A stretch of DNA of 64,000 nucleotides, from positions 3,172,362 through 3,236,361 of the forward strand of contig NZ_BROD01000001.1 in NCBI RefSeq assembly GCF_024345225.1. The letters are read 5' to 3'. The notes under the pieces were generated by a model, which ran no database searches, was not told the origin of the DNA, and worked only from the letters and a program-made list of their open reading frames with translations. Positions 29,456-39,206 of this stretch are shown in pieces; positions within the stretch are counted from its first letter, which is position 1; each line of letters begins with the position of its first letter. Made by a program: the position numbers and the translations under genes. The stretch comes from Clostridium sp. TW13 (GTDB lineage: Bacteria; Bacillota; Clostridia; Clostridiales; Clostridiaceae).

Positions 29456-31753
29456 TTAGTAATGGAAAAAGATATTTATATAATAATTAAACTTTCCTCT
29501 ACTTTTCACAATAGATTTTAATCTTTCTAAATCTTTTGTATCTTGCCTCTTAATATAGTGTCTACCATAATAGTGTTTATTCATAGCTTTCACTGTATTT
29601 AGAAGTATTTCACTCATCTCTTCATCAGAAATTCTAGCTGCAAACTCTAAATCTGTTTCCGCAGGATTTTTCTTATATCCAATAAAAGAAACTAACTTCA
29701 TAGAGTGAGCATATATCATCTTAATTTTCTTATTTTTTCTTATACGTTGATTCTTAAGCAGTATCCAACAAATTCTTAATATGGTTGAAAGTAAAAGTAT
29801 AAACAATATAATTGCTATAACAATTAATTTATTGCTGTTTTTAGCTGTTCTTTCATTTATGTTAGTACTATCAGGCCTATAATTATGGTTTGGCGTTAAA
29901 TTTTTATACACATCTGAATCAGTATTATGAACTTTCTTTTTAATATTACTTCCATCATACATAAAAACCCCAATAGCTTTTGCACGTTTATCTTCTTCTT
30001 GCACGTGTTGTACTGAAACTTCATTTGGGGTTGAAGTTGGATCCATTATAACCCAAAATGGTTTTGTGGGTTGTATGAGACTATTATTCATTTCTTTATA
30101 AGTTTCTTCGAATGGATTGGTATAAACCTCACACCATGCATGAGAGTCTTTATTACTCATCTCGTATACAGTATCTTTTTGTTTAAACCTGTATCCATCC
30201 TTGAACCCTCTTACAAATCTGGCTGGTATATCTACACTTCTGCATAACACTGTCATTGCTGTAGCAAAATATACGCAATACCCTTGCTTTTCATCAAATA
30301 AGAAATGATCAACAAAGTCCTGTCCTTCTGGTATATTTTTAGGAGTTAAAGAATAAGTATAATTTCTTCGCAAATACTCAGCTATTTTTTCTGCTTTTTC
30401 AAAGTTATTTCTACAATCGTGTGTTATTTCATAAGCTAAATTTTTTGTTCTCTCTGTGACTGTAACTGGTAACTGCGTGTACATATCAAAACTTTCAGGA
30501 CCATCATCAAAAGAATAATAGTCTCTCGAAATTTTATTTATCCTGTTTACATAATCTACGTCTTTTTCGCCTTTGTTCCTAGAATAAATAGCTTCATCTA
30601 TAAACTCTACGTCATAAGAATTCATATTACTTTTAGAAATATTAAAATTATTTCTATACCAATCAAATGTAGGCTTTATTTCTTTATTGATCATCGTTAT
30701 ATTATAGCTCAAATTAGGAACCAAAATTGCATCCTTAACTTCTTCCTCAGGATAGATTTCAACATCATTCTTATACTTATCTGAAATTTTGATTACATTT
30801 TCAACTGTATTTTTAAATTTTTTGACATCCAGTGCTGTTTTGGCCTGGCTCTTTATCCAATTTTTACCTGTGTAGTAATCTTCAGTATCTGCTTTGAAAT
30901 AAGTATAACCAGTTGTTACTCCATTAGGAAAACTATATTTAAACGCTAATTTATTATCTAAACTTATTGGTCCTCCCATTTTATTTGAACTATCATACAA
31001 TCCTGTTAAATTCTTTGCAGCAAACCCCGTATTTTTAGTTACAAACTTATCTTTAAGTCCTTTATAGTCAATGCTAAAATTATTTCCTATGATAGCCACA
31101 ATTAAAGCCACACTAACTAACATTACTATATTGTACTTATCTTTTTGATTGCAATTCTTTTTCATATAGGTTGACCTAAGTCCAAAAATAATAAAATTAA
31201 TCGCAATAAATGTAGTAATCATTTTATCAATGGATGGCTTGTAGCCTAAGTTGTACAGAACTACAATTACAATAAAGATAATTGCTGAAATCAAAAACTC
31301 TAAGTGTTTATTTATTAGAAAACTAAAGATTATTATTAATAAAGGAATTGAAAATAGAAATACATTTCGAGTCATAGTAATATCAACATTGTTTACTGAT
31401 ACCATATTTACAAAGTGAACTTCTGTATTATAAAAGAAATCAATAATTTTTGACCAGTCAAAATACATTGCCATTATACATAATATAACACCTAAAAGTA
31501 TTATTCTTTTTATAAATTGGACTCCGCTAGCTTTTAAATACTCCCTACAATAATTAAATAAATAAGGTATACCGTACCTTATCCCTTCTATACAACAATA
31601 TGATACTATTATATATTTAATGCATGTTCCCCATACATTTCCACGAATATAAAACCCCTTTATCATGAAATATATTATAAAACATATATATAAAACTGAC
31701 TCAACTATATTATATGTTTTTTCTTTTATTGATTTTAGTACCTCATCTTCCAT
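29456..31753 (-). CDS. Membrane-anchored transglutaminase-like protein
   Basis: N-terminal third is a block of about six hydrophobic helices (residues 10-230). It is followed by an extracytoplasmic region with a transglutaminase-like core: QGYCVYFATAMTVLCRSVDIPARFVRGF carries the Cys, DSHAWCEVY the His and WVIMDPTS the Asp. A further membrane helix near residue 650 (LIVIAIILFILLLSTILRICWILL) precedes a cytoplasmic tail. Length is 765 aa. Homologues sit with MoxR and DUF58 genes, as here, and are thought to remodel surface proteins; the substrate is unknown. The ATG at 31753 (after GGGG) begins 4 bases after the DUF58 stop. Confidence 0.85.
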   Translation of the reverse strand: MEDEVLKSIKEKTYNIVESVLYICFIIYFMIKGFYIRGNVWGTCIKYIIVSYCCIEGIRYGIPYLFNYCREYLKASGVQFIKRIILLGVILCIMAMYFDWSKIIDFFYNTEVHFVNMVSVNNVDITMTRNVFLFSIPLLIIIFSFLINKHLEFLISAIIFIVIVVLYNLGYKPSIDKMITTFIAINFIIFGLRSTYMKKNCNQKDKYNIVMLVSVALIVAIIGNNFSIDYKGLKDKFVTKNTGFAAKNLTGLYDSSNKMGGPISLDNKLAFKYSFPNGVTTGYTYFKADTEDYYTGKNWIKSQAKTALDVKKFKNTVENVIKISDKYKNDVEIYPEEEVKDAILVPNLSYNITMINKEIKPTFDWYRNNFNISKSNMNSYDVEFIDEAIYSRNKGEKDVDYVNRINKISRDYYSFDDGPESFDMYTQLPVTVTERTKNLAYEITHDCRNNFEKAEKIAEYLRRNYTYSLTPKNIPEGQDFVDHFLFDEKQGYCVYFATAMTVLCRSVDIPARFVRGFKDGYRFKQKDTVYEMSNKDSHAWCEVYTNPFEETYKEMNNSLIQPTKPFWVIMDPTSTPNEVSVQHVQEEDKRAKAIGVFMYDGSNIKKKVHNTDSDVYKNLTPNHNYRPDSTNINERTAKNSNKLIVIAIILFILLLSTILRICWILLKNQRIRKNKKIKMIYAHSMKLVSFIGYKKNPAETDLEFAARISDEEMSEILLNTVKAMNKHYYGRHYIKRQDTKDLERLKSIVKSRGKFNYYINIFFHY

Positions 31754-31757
31754 AACT

Positions 31758-32906
31758 TTATACCCCATTTTGACTAATGCTTTCTTCTAACTTAACAAGC
31801 TGCAAGTTTTTATTGTTTTCTACTTCTGATTGTATAGCTTCATCACAATCATTAAACACTATAACAAGATTATTTTTACCATAATTAATACTTCTGTTAA
31901 TTTCTTTTAAGAAATCTTTACTTAATCTATTAATTACTATAATCAATCCAATTCCATCAGATATATTACTAAATTCTTGCTTAATTACGTCTAAAATATC
32001 TCTTCGCCCGTCACTTTCATTTCTCACAAAATAATCTTCTAACAATAGGTAACTCTCTTCATCATCAACAACAAAATGCTCAACTTCTTTATTACTAATA
32101 AATACATTAAATCTTAGCCCAATTTTAGCTATATTTTTACAAAAGGATGCAGTGAAATCAACTAAAGATTCTTCTTTTTGCTTTGATGGATCCAATTCAA
32201 AATTAATTGCATTCATATCAATTAAAATATAATTTGTTTCTCCAATTTTGTCCTCATATTCATTTACCATAAGCTTACTGAACTTAGCACTGCATTTCCA
32301 ATTTATTCGTTTTAAATTATCCCCAGCTCTATACTTCCTAATTTCTTTAATATTGCTGCTTTCACCTTTAGTTCCACCTACTGCTAAATCACTATTTCCT
32401 AAGACTCCAAAATAACGCTGCTCAAACCTATATATTTTAGGAGTAACAATAATAACCTCTTCATTTCTTTTCAAATATGTCATCGTTACAATTCCCCAAA
32501 TGCCTTTGATGCTAATTACTTTGCTTCCTATATTGTATATTCCCCTATAATTGAAAGAAAGTTTTTCTTCAACTATATTTTTCTTTTTAGGCAGCATGGT
32601 AGAGTATACTATTTCATCTTCTTTTTTCTTAAGAACTGATGAATTTATACTGACATAAGGAATAAAAATTCTAAATATATTTTCCACTTCATACTTTATT
32701 GTTATTTCTTCGCCACAAGTTATTTTAAATGTAGTAGTCCTATCCTTTATATTTATAGTCTTTTTGCATATAACTAGATAAATTATTTCAAAAACAAGAA
32801 TAAGTACAACTGCTATTGCAACTGAAGTAAAAAATTTGCCCCCATTGATTAACGCAGTACCTATAACAATAAATAATGTAGCTGCAAACCACTTATCTAT
32901 TTTCAT
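31758..32906 (-). CDS. DUF58-domain membrane protein
   Basis: Two N-terminal helices (residues 8-45), an extracytoplasmic beta-rich part, and the DUF58 signature GDNLKRINWKCSAKFSKLMVNEYE followed by a von Willebrand A-like region (LIDMNAINFE). Length is 382 aa. The start overlaps the moxR stop by four bases, so translation is coupled. The MoxR-DUF58-transglutaminase set is widespread; DUF58 proteins are proposed partners of the MoxR ATPase, but the mechanism is not established. Confidence 0.88.
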   Translation of the reverse strand: MKIDKWFAATLFIVIGTALINGGKFFTSVAIAVVLILVFEIIYLVICKKTINIKDRTTTFKITCGEEITIKYEVENIFRIFIPYVSINSSVLKKKEDEIVYSTMLPKKKNIVEEKLSFNYRGIYNIGSKVISIKGIWGIVTMTYLKRNEEVIIVTPKIYRFEQRYFGVLGNSDLAVGGTKGESSNIKEIRKYRAGDNLKRINWKCSAKFSKLMVNEYEDKIGETNYILIDMNAINFELDPSKQKEESLVDFTASFCKNIAKIGLRFNVFISNKEVEHFVVDDEESYLLLEDYFVRNESDGRRDILDVIKQEFSNISDGIGLIIVINRLSKDFLKEINRSINYGKNNLVIVFNDCDEAIQSEVENNKNLQLVKLEESISQNGV

Positions 32907-33835
32907 ACTCTCACCTTTGGTACCTCTACATTTTTCATAATTCCTTCTAGCACTTTTATCTCATCAAGACCTTGCTGCTGTGCTGCTCTAGATAATATAA
33001 TTCTATGACTTAGTGATTTTATTACATTTTCTTTTATATCATCTGGAAGCATATAATCTCTATCATTAAGCAAAGCAGTAGCTTGAGATATTTTTTGTAA
33101 TGATAATATAGCTCTAGTACTTACTCCCACGCTTACTAATTCCGAATCTCTTATTTTAGCAGCAATTTCTGCTAAGTAATCATTTAAATCCTGTTTAATA
33201 AACACTTCTCTTGTTTTCTCTTGCAATTCTCTTAATTCTCCACCAGTCATTACTGGTTTAATATCTTCAAATGGGTTATTTTCACTGTATATACTTAAGA
33301 TTTGTTTTTCTTGTTCTAAAGATGGGTATCCTATACTTATTTTCATTGAAAACCTGTCCAATTGTGCCTCTGGCAAATTAAATGTTCCTTCATGTTCTAT
33401 AGGATTTTCAGTAGCAAATACTATAAAAGGCTGACTCATTATATATGTATCGCTCCAATCTGAAACCTGCTTTTCCTCCATAACTTCTAAAAGTGCTGAT
33501 TGGGTCTTTGGGGATGTTCTGTTGATTTCATCTACTAATATAAAATTAGAGAATACAGGTCCTTTTTTAAATTCAAACTCTCTTGTTTTCTCATTAAAAA
33601 TTGAAACACCAATAATATCTGATGGCAATAAATCTGGTGTACATTGAATTCTTGAATAATTTAAATCTATACTTTTAGCTAAGGTTTTTATTAACGTGGT
33701 TTTTCCTGTTCCAGGAACATCCTCTATTAATATGTGTCCATTTGATAGCAACACCTTTAATATATCACGAGCTGTTTCTTCCTTTCCAATAATAACCTTA
33801 GATATATTTTTTATCAATTCGTCAATCTGTTTCAT
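32903..33835 (-). CDS. MoxR-family AAA+ ATPase
   Basis: Chaperone-like AAA+ protein. Walker A EDVPGTGKTTLIK (near residue 39), Walker B FILVDEINRTSPKTQSALLEVMEE, sensor 1 VFATENPIEHEGTFNLPEAQLDRF and a C-terminal lid domain are all present. Length of 310 aa is standard. GGGGGG precedes the ATG. First gene of the three-gene operon with DUF58 and transglutaminase proteins. Confidence 0.92.
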   Translation of the reverse strand: MKQIDELIKNISKVIIGKEETARDILKVLLSNGHILIEDVPGTGKTTLIKTLAKSIDLNYSRIQCTPDLLPSDIIGVSIFNEKTREFEFKKGPVFSNFILVDEINRTSPKTQSALLEVMEEKQVSDWSDTYIMSQPFIVFATENPIEHEGTFNLPEAQLDRFSMKISIGYPSLEQEKQILSIYSENNPFEDIKPVMTGGELRELQEKTREVFIKQDLNDYLAEIAAKIRDSELVSVGVSTRAILSLQKISQATALLNDRDYMLPDDIKENVIKSLSHRIILSRAAQQQGLDEIKVLEGIMKNVEVPKVRV

Positions 33836-33984
33836 AAATTATGCCCCCTATAATCATTATACATACATTATATTACATCTAATAATTATTTTACAATATA
33901 TTTTCATTTTCTGGCATATTGTAAATGTTTCAATTTATTATTTTGTTAAATAAAGATTGGTTTTATAATCATTTAGGTTATTTC

Positions 33985-34030
33985 CTGAAATGAAAAAGAA
34001 CCATTGCATTTTATTCTTGCAACGGCTCTT
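33985..34030 (-). terminator. Terminator of the VanW-family gene
   Basis: GAACCATTGCA (33998-34008) pairs with TGCAACGGCTC (34018-34028) with G-T pairs; the minus strand continues with CTTTTTC. It is 20 bases after the stop codon. Confidence 0.7.
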
Positions 34031-34046
34031 TATTAACACTTTATTT

Positions 34047-35429
34047 CTATTTAGCTTTTTTTGTTCCAACTCTTTTTACACCATTAACTTTTGAGTAAGT
34101 ATCAGTAGCAATAAATTCTTTTGCAATTTGGTTTCCACTTGCATCAGTAGTTACTCTATATGACTTAACAACATATCCAGTTACTGGCTGAGTATCCCAT
34201 ACTACTTGTCCAGCATCTATGCTTGGATCATTTATAGTTTGTACATCTGGTTCAAGGGTTTTTATTGTTTCAGCTACTATATCATAATTATTACTGCCTT
34301 TACCAGCTTTGCTACCATAAACATTAAAAACTACTTGATTTGATGTAGTATAACCTTCTAAATATATTGGGAAATTATAAGTATTTTTAAATTTATAATC
34401 TAAGCTTCCCCAATATACTGTAGCATCTAATCCCAAATCTGAATAAGATGCCTTTAAAGAATGGTTATGTCTTTCAACAGATTTTATACCTGCTGACATT
34501 ACTGCTCTATATAATGTAGTTGAAACTTGGCAAACACCTCCACCAACATCTTGAACTACCTTATTGTCTTTAAAAATAGCACCATTTTTAAATCCTGCCT
34601 CAGTTGTTCTTTCACCAACTGTATCATTATAACTAAAAGTCTCACCTGGCATAACTACTGTACCATTTACCTTTTTAGCTGCTATAGCAAGATTTTCACT
34701 TCTGTCAGTTTGTGCTGGATTATAGGTTGTAGAAAATGAAGATATTATACCATCAATCTTTGATAAAGCTGCTTTTGTAGCCTTAGGTTGTATTACATTC
34801 ATTGGTATATCTATTTTAGATTGCTTGCTTAAATCACTTGAGATGCTTTCTTTAAGTAACTTATGCAATTTATCTTTATCTACTTCTATACCTGTAGCTT
34901 CACTAGTAATTGACATATTTCCACCTGTAATAACTAAAGAGGCATCTTTAGCTTTAACATTTAACTCACTAGAAATTTTCTGTTCAAACTTTTTTAATGC
35001 TGATTCATCATAACTAAATTCTAAGGATATTTTTTTATTAATACCAGATTTTATAATACCATTTTTTTCAAACAGCCCTTTACTTTTTCCTTCATTAAGT
35101 GCCGTTTTAACTGTATCCTCTATATTGAATTTAGGATTAATTTCTGAATACTTTAACTCATAACTCTTAGAATCTTTTGTAGCAGTAACAACTTTTTTAT
35201 TAACATTATTCTCTACATTAGATTTTAAAATTGTTTTTGCTTCAGTCTCATTCATTCCAGATAAATCTATTCCTTCAACAGCTATTCCTGGATATATCTT
35301 ATTAGCCCACTTACTTACATTATTTTGCACTGCAAGCACATATCCTACACCACCACAAACAATTGCAGCTGTTAAAACACTCCCAACAATTATGGCTGTT
35401 GATTTTTTGTTTCTAACCTTTTTAACCAT
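34047..35429 (-). CDS. VanW-family protein with PG-binding repeat domains
   Basis: Membrane-anchored by one N-terminal helix (STAIIVGSVLTAAIVCGGVGYVLAV). It then has two putative peptidoglycan-binding-4 domains (residues 45-230, e.g. YPGIAVEGIDLSGMNETEA) and a VanW domain with FSTTYNPAQTDRSENLAIAAKKVNGTVVMPGETFSYND and GGVCQVSTTLYRAVMSAG. The C-terminal portion resembles a G5-like tail. Length is 460 aa. AAGGAG precedes the ATG. VanW is named from a vancomycin-resistance accessory gene, but these homologues are common in susceptible clostridia; function unknown. Confidence 0.85.
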   Translation of the reverse strand: MVKKVRNKKSTAIIVGSVLTAAIVCGGVGYVLAVQNNVSKWANKIYPGIAVEGIDLSGMNETEAKTILKSNVENNVNKKVVTATKDSKSYELKYSEINPKFNIEDTVKTALNEGKSKGLFEKNGIIKSGINKKISLEFSYDESALKKFEQKISSELNVKAKDASLVITGGNMSITSEATGIEVDKDKLHKLLKESISSDLSKQSKIDIPMNVIQPKATKAALSKIDGIISSFSTTYNPAQTDRSENLAIAAKKVNGTVVMPGETFSYNDTVGERTTEAGFKNGAIFKDNKVVQDVGGGVCQVSTTLYRAVMSAGIKSVERHNHSLKASYSDLGLDATVYWGSLDYKFKNTYNFPIYLEGYTTSNQVVFNVYGSKAGKGSNNYDIVAETIKTLEPDVQTINDPSIDAGQVVWDTQPVTGYVVKSYRVTTDASGNQIAKEFIATDTYSKVNGVKRVGTKKAK

Positions 35430-35710
35430 TTATTATCTCCTTTCACTAGTTTATACACAAATATATAATAAGTTCTAATATATTTTGCCTAAAATATATT
35501 ATACTATATAAATTTTATTAAATATAGATTAATAACATAATTATTATTTTTTATATTTTTATATAAATCTTAGCCTATATTTCTGTAATTTAACAAATCA
35601 AATGAAGGCTAAAATTTATATTCTAACCTCCATTTTAAATATATAATAAATAATTTCAAACTAATTGTCGTGCCTTTATCTACCAACACTTGTTGATTAT
35701 AAACATATAT

Positions 35711-36652
35711 TTAGATGGTTACCTTAGTTCTTTGTTTAGAAAAATCTCCATCAAAATCAAAAGCTTCTATGCTTACTTCAATAGGGGCTCCTGGTGCTAA
35801 GTTCATTCTGCTTCTCTTGAACACATAGCTAATAGCATCCCTGCTAACTGTTCCTATCCACTCTGAGTTAATAAACAAATTGTACCCTAGCAAATCTTTA
35901 TCAGGATTTTTGTCCCACTTAATATATATATTATTTTGATCTTTTGTTGCACTTAATCCTTTTACGTTTCTTGGCGGCATTATGAAATCCAAGCTATCTG
36001 GCCCCCAGTTTAAATCTACTGGTGGATTTACTCCTCTTATATTACCTTTTTCAGTATACTGCCATAACTTCCACCTCTTCCATCCACCTAAATCTGGTGG
36101 AAACGGTGGATTAGAAGGTATTTCTTTATACATTGCAATCCACAAAGGCATATTGCTCAACGGATATCCTTTTCCAGGAACTTTAAAATCATTATATATT
36201 TCTGCAAAAAAAGTTCCTGTATAAATCATTAATCTTCTTCTTGTTTTTGATTCAAACCTTTTTCTAAATCTATCAACCCAATTAACCAATGTAGTAGTTG
36301 ATATTGATTTATCAGCTGGTGCTTCAACATCTATTACCGGAAATAAATCACCATAATCTTTTGTTCCATAACCTGATTGTAATGCATTAATAAATCCATC
36401 ACATTGTACATCTGCAGTAGTAGGATCGTTAGAAGCAACTGCATAATGATATGCACCTGATGGAATACCAAAATTTCTGCAGGCTTTTGCATACTCTACA
36501 AACTTTGCATCAACTCTAACTCTTCCTGTAGCTGAACCAGAAGCTCTTAAGTATATAAAATCTACTGTATAAGCCAAAACACTAAAATTAACCTGATCTT
36601 TGTATTCATTTAGATCTGGCCCAAAAGTGCTTTGAGGATTATTATTTTGCAT
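35711..36652 (-). CDS. GH25 lysozyme-like hydrolase with fibronectin-type C-terminus
   Basis: The N-terminal 200 residues match a glycoside hydrolase 25 muramidase: an early Asp (GPDLNEYKDQVNF), FIYLRASGSATGRVRVD, GAYHYAV and the catalytic DxE in FPVIDVEAP, then IYTGTFFAEIY and KLWQYTEKG. Residues from about 225 form a fibronectin-type III-like domain (VKGLSATKDQNNIYIKWDKNPDKDLLGYNLFIN). No signal peptide is visible. The ATG at 36652 follows GGAG; the longer frame adds 16 aromatic-rich residues with no ribosome site. Release may need a holin or lysis; that is inference. 313 aa. Confidence 0.85.
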   Translation of the reverse strand: MQNNNPQSTFGPDLNEYKDQVNFSVLAYTVDFIYLRASGSATGRVRVDAKFVEYAKACRNFGIPSGAYHYAVASNDPTTADVQCDGFINALQSGYGTKDYGDLFPVIDVEAPADKSISTTTLVNWVDRFRKRFESKTRRRLMIYTGTFFAEIYNDFKVPGKGYPLSNMPLWIAMYKEIPSNPPFPPDLGGWKRWKLWQYTEKGNIRGVNPPVDLNWGPDSLDFIMPPRNVKGLSATKDQNNIYIKWDKNPDKDLLGYNLFINSEWIGTVSRDAISYVFKRSRMNLAPGAPIEVSIEAFDFDGDFSKQRTKVTI

Positions 36653-36724
36653 ATCTACATCTCCAAAATAAAAGTACTCATATAAATAAAATATGCCCAC
36701 TTCTATATTTGGTTACTAGAATTT

Positions 36725-38260
36725 TTAACTAATGCAGTTTATTTCAATTATGAATATAATTTTATCCTCCACATAATCTGCCCATATGTTACCACCATGA
36801 AGAGATATTATATTTTTAGAAATTGCTAAACCAAGTCCACTCCCTGTAGCCTTACTTGAATTTCTTGATTCATCTATCCTATAGAATCTATCAAATAATT
36901 TATCTATCTTTTCCTTAGGTATATGTTCACACCTATTTGCAAAACTTATTCTGACCTTCTCTTCAAGCTTCGCCACTGAAATTTCAAAATCACAAGGTTT
37001 TGTGGCATATTTTATTGCATTTGAAATCATATTTTCAAAAACTCTAAGCATCTTATTAGTATCAATGTTGCATCTTAGATTTCCCTCAATATTTTTTATA
37101 ACATTAAGCTCATTCTCAAAAAATACAGGACTGTATTCCTCAATTAATTGAGATAAAAATTCACCTATATCTACTTCTGTTTTCTCCAACTTAACTGCAG
37201 CATTACTTAATTTCGTATAATCAAATAAATCTTCCATAAGTACCTTTATCTTTTCTGACTTTTTGAAAGCTATATCAAGATACTCTTTCATCTGTTCCTC
37301 ATTTTCATACTTGCCTTCCTTAACCAAACCTATATATCCCATAACAGATGTAAGTGGTGTTCTTAAATCATGAGATACATTAGTTATAAGATCATTTTTT
37401 GTTTTCTCAGCTCTTCTTTCCTTTTCCATCCTATTATTTATTTGCTTTGCCATGGAATTTATATTTCTGGCTATCTTACTTATCTCATCTTCGCCAACCT
37501 CTTCAATTCTATACTCTAAATCTCCAGAGGCTATCTTACCAACTCCAATTGATATATTGTTTACATACTTCATCTTATCCCTAGTAAGATTAGAGAAAGA
37601 AACTATAAAGGCTATTATTGCTATAACAAGTGATGCAAATCCTCCCTTATTACCTGTAGATTCTGAGGATTGTCTAACATCATCTTTTGTATATAAAAAA
37701 ATTAGCGCTGGACTGCTTTCAAATGTGATATTTCTATAAGCAACTAACTCTTCCTCACTCAGTGCCATATAAGTTGTTGTTACCTTTTCCTTACGACTTA
37801 TATCTATAGCATTAGTAATGTTTTTGTTTATATCTATTGTGGAATCTGTAACACTACCATATTTATAAAGTACTTTACCATTAAAATCTGCAACTATTAC
37901 CTTATCATTATTTAATATGTTTAAATTCATAATAAGTTTATCCATATCGGATTTATTAATAGATACATTTTTATCTTTAGTATAATCTCTATATGCAGTA
38001 TTAAAATCCTCCAATAAACTATATATAGATGTTCTATCCTTTATATTAACAACTCTATAGTCATTTGACCCGAAGAATATATTACTTATTAAATAGGCAA
38101 CCATTCCTATGAAAAAGCATATTGCAAAAACCACCATAATAGCAAAACGAATGTTTTTATCCATTCTTCTCTTTGTTATCTTTACCATAAGTCTTACTGG
38201 AGCCATGAATCTTCTATTCCAAAGTCTATTACCAACTCTATACTTAGACTTATTTATCAA
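36725..38260 (-). CDS. Two-component sensor histidine kinase
   Basis: Membrane sensor with helices at about residues 38-60 and 208-226 enclosing an extracytoplasmic sensor, a HAMP domain (KIASGDLEYRIEEVGEDEI), a HisKA domain with the phosphorylated His in VSHDLRTPLTS (H297) and a HATPase domain with N box ENMISNAIKYATK and G boxes. Length is 511 aa. TTG start follows TAGGA and overlaps the response-regulator stop by 11 bases; an ATG (residue 19 or 25) is an alternative. The neighbouring lysozyme, VanW and Ddl genes suggest a cell-envelope signal, without proof. Confidence 0.9.
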   Translation of the reverse strand: MINKSKYRVGNRLWNRRFMAPVRLMVKITKRRMDKNIRFAIMVVFAICFFIGMVAYLISNIFFGSNDYRVVNIKDRTSIYSLLEDFNTAYRDYTKDKNVSINKSDMDKLIMNLNILNNDKVIVADFNGKVLYKYGSVTDSTIDINKNITNAIDISRKEKVTTTYMALSEEELVAYRNITFESSPALIFLYTKDDVRQSSESTGNKGGFASLVIAIIAFIVSFSNLTRDKMKYVNNISIGVGKIASGDLEYRIEEVGEDEISKIARNINSMAKQINNRMEKERRAEKTKNDLITNVSHDLRTPLTSVMGYIGLVKEGKYENEEQMKEYLDIAFKKSEKIKVLMEDLFDYTKLSNAAVKLEKTEVDIGEFLSQLIEEYSPVFFENELNVIKNIEGNLRCNIDTNKMLRVFENMISNAIKYATKPCDFEISVAKLEEKVRISFANRCEHIPKEKIDKLFDRFYRIDESRNSSKATGSGLGLAISKNIISLHGGNIWADYVEDKIIFIIEINCIS

Positions 38261-38975
38261 TTTTGTATCCTACCCCCCAAACAGTTTTAATATATTGAGG
38301 CTTTCTAGGATTAGCTTCTAATTTTTCTCTTATCTTTCTTATATGAACCATTACTGTATTATCTGATTCCATAAATTCTTCATTCCATACACTCTCATAT
38401 ATATTTTGAATCGAGAATACTTTTCCTCTGTTTTGAGCTAGTAATGCTAATATTTCAAATTCTGTTGGGGTTAACTTTTTCTCCATATCACCAATAAATA
38501 CTTGATGATTTTCAATATTAATTTTCAAGTCATCTACAATCAAAACATCTTTTCCAGATATGCTCTCCTCCTTATTTACAGTCATACCAGCATTATTTAA
38601 GCTGGTATATCTTCTAAGTTGAGACTTTACTCTAGCAACCAGTTCTAATGGATTAAAAGGCTTAGTTACATAATCATCAGCTCCTGTAGTTAAACCCAAT
38701 ATTTTGTCCATATCTTCTGCCTTTGCTGAAAGCATTATTATAGGAGTATTTCTTTCTTCCCTTACCTTCATACAAACTTCTATTCCATCTATTTTAGGCA
38801 TCATTATATCTAAAATCATAAGATCAACCCTAGTATTCTTAAGTATTTCTAAAGCTTGCTCACCATCTTCTGCTAAAATGGTTTCAAACCCTTCACCTTT
38901 TAAATATATATTAATTAAATCTCTAATTTCTTTTTCGTCATCAATGATCAAAATTCTCTGCTTTTCATTAGACAT
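38250..38975 (-). CDS. OmpR/PhoB-family response regulator
   Basis: Receiver domain with acidic pair IDDE at residues 11-14, phosphoacceptor D56 in LMILDIMMP, T/S switch region MLSAKAED and Lys in VTKPFNPLE. C-terminal winged helix (LTPTEFEILALLAQNRGKVFSIQNIYESVW ... TVMVHIRKIREKLE) binds DNA. Length is 241 aa. GAGGTGA precedes the ATG. Cognate kinase follows immediately with an 11-base overlap. A perfect 14-bp inverted repeat lies 155 bases upstream of its start (39130-39163). Confidence 0.93.
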   Translation of the reverse strand: MSNEKQRILIIDDEKEIRDLINIYLKGEGFETILAEDGEQALEILKNTRVDLMILDIMMPKIDGIEVCMKVREERNTPIIMLSAKAEDMDKILGLTTGADDYVTKPFNPLELVARVKSQLRRYTSLNNAGMTVNKEESISGKDVLIVDDLKINIENHQVFIGDMEKKLTPTEFEILALLAQNRGKVFSIQNIYESVWNEEFMESDNTVMVHIRKIREKLEANPRKPQYIKTVWGVGYKIDK

Positions 38976-39129
38976 CCTATCACCTCATAAAATAAATTTT
39001 TCTATCGACTTAAATACACTAATTGTATATATGTATAAATTTAGTTATATATATATTGTAATATATATTTCTTAAGAATTTCTTAAAATAAAATAAATAA
39101 AGACTTTGAATTATGCATATACATTTAAG

Positions 39130-39163
39130 ATTAGTCAATTAACTATATGGTTAATTGACTAAT
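39130..39163. promoter_or_regulatory. Perfect 14-bp inverted repeat between ddl and the response regulator
   Basis: ATTAGTCAATTAAC (39130-39143) and its exact complement GTTAATTGACTAAT (39150-39163) with a 6-base loop. No T-run follows on either strand, so an operator or a T-less hairpin is as likely as a terminator for ddl. Confidence 0.45.
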
Positions 39164-39206
39164 CTCTATGTTAAGCAACATCAAAATCTTCAGTAAATTT
39201 AATCCT

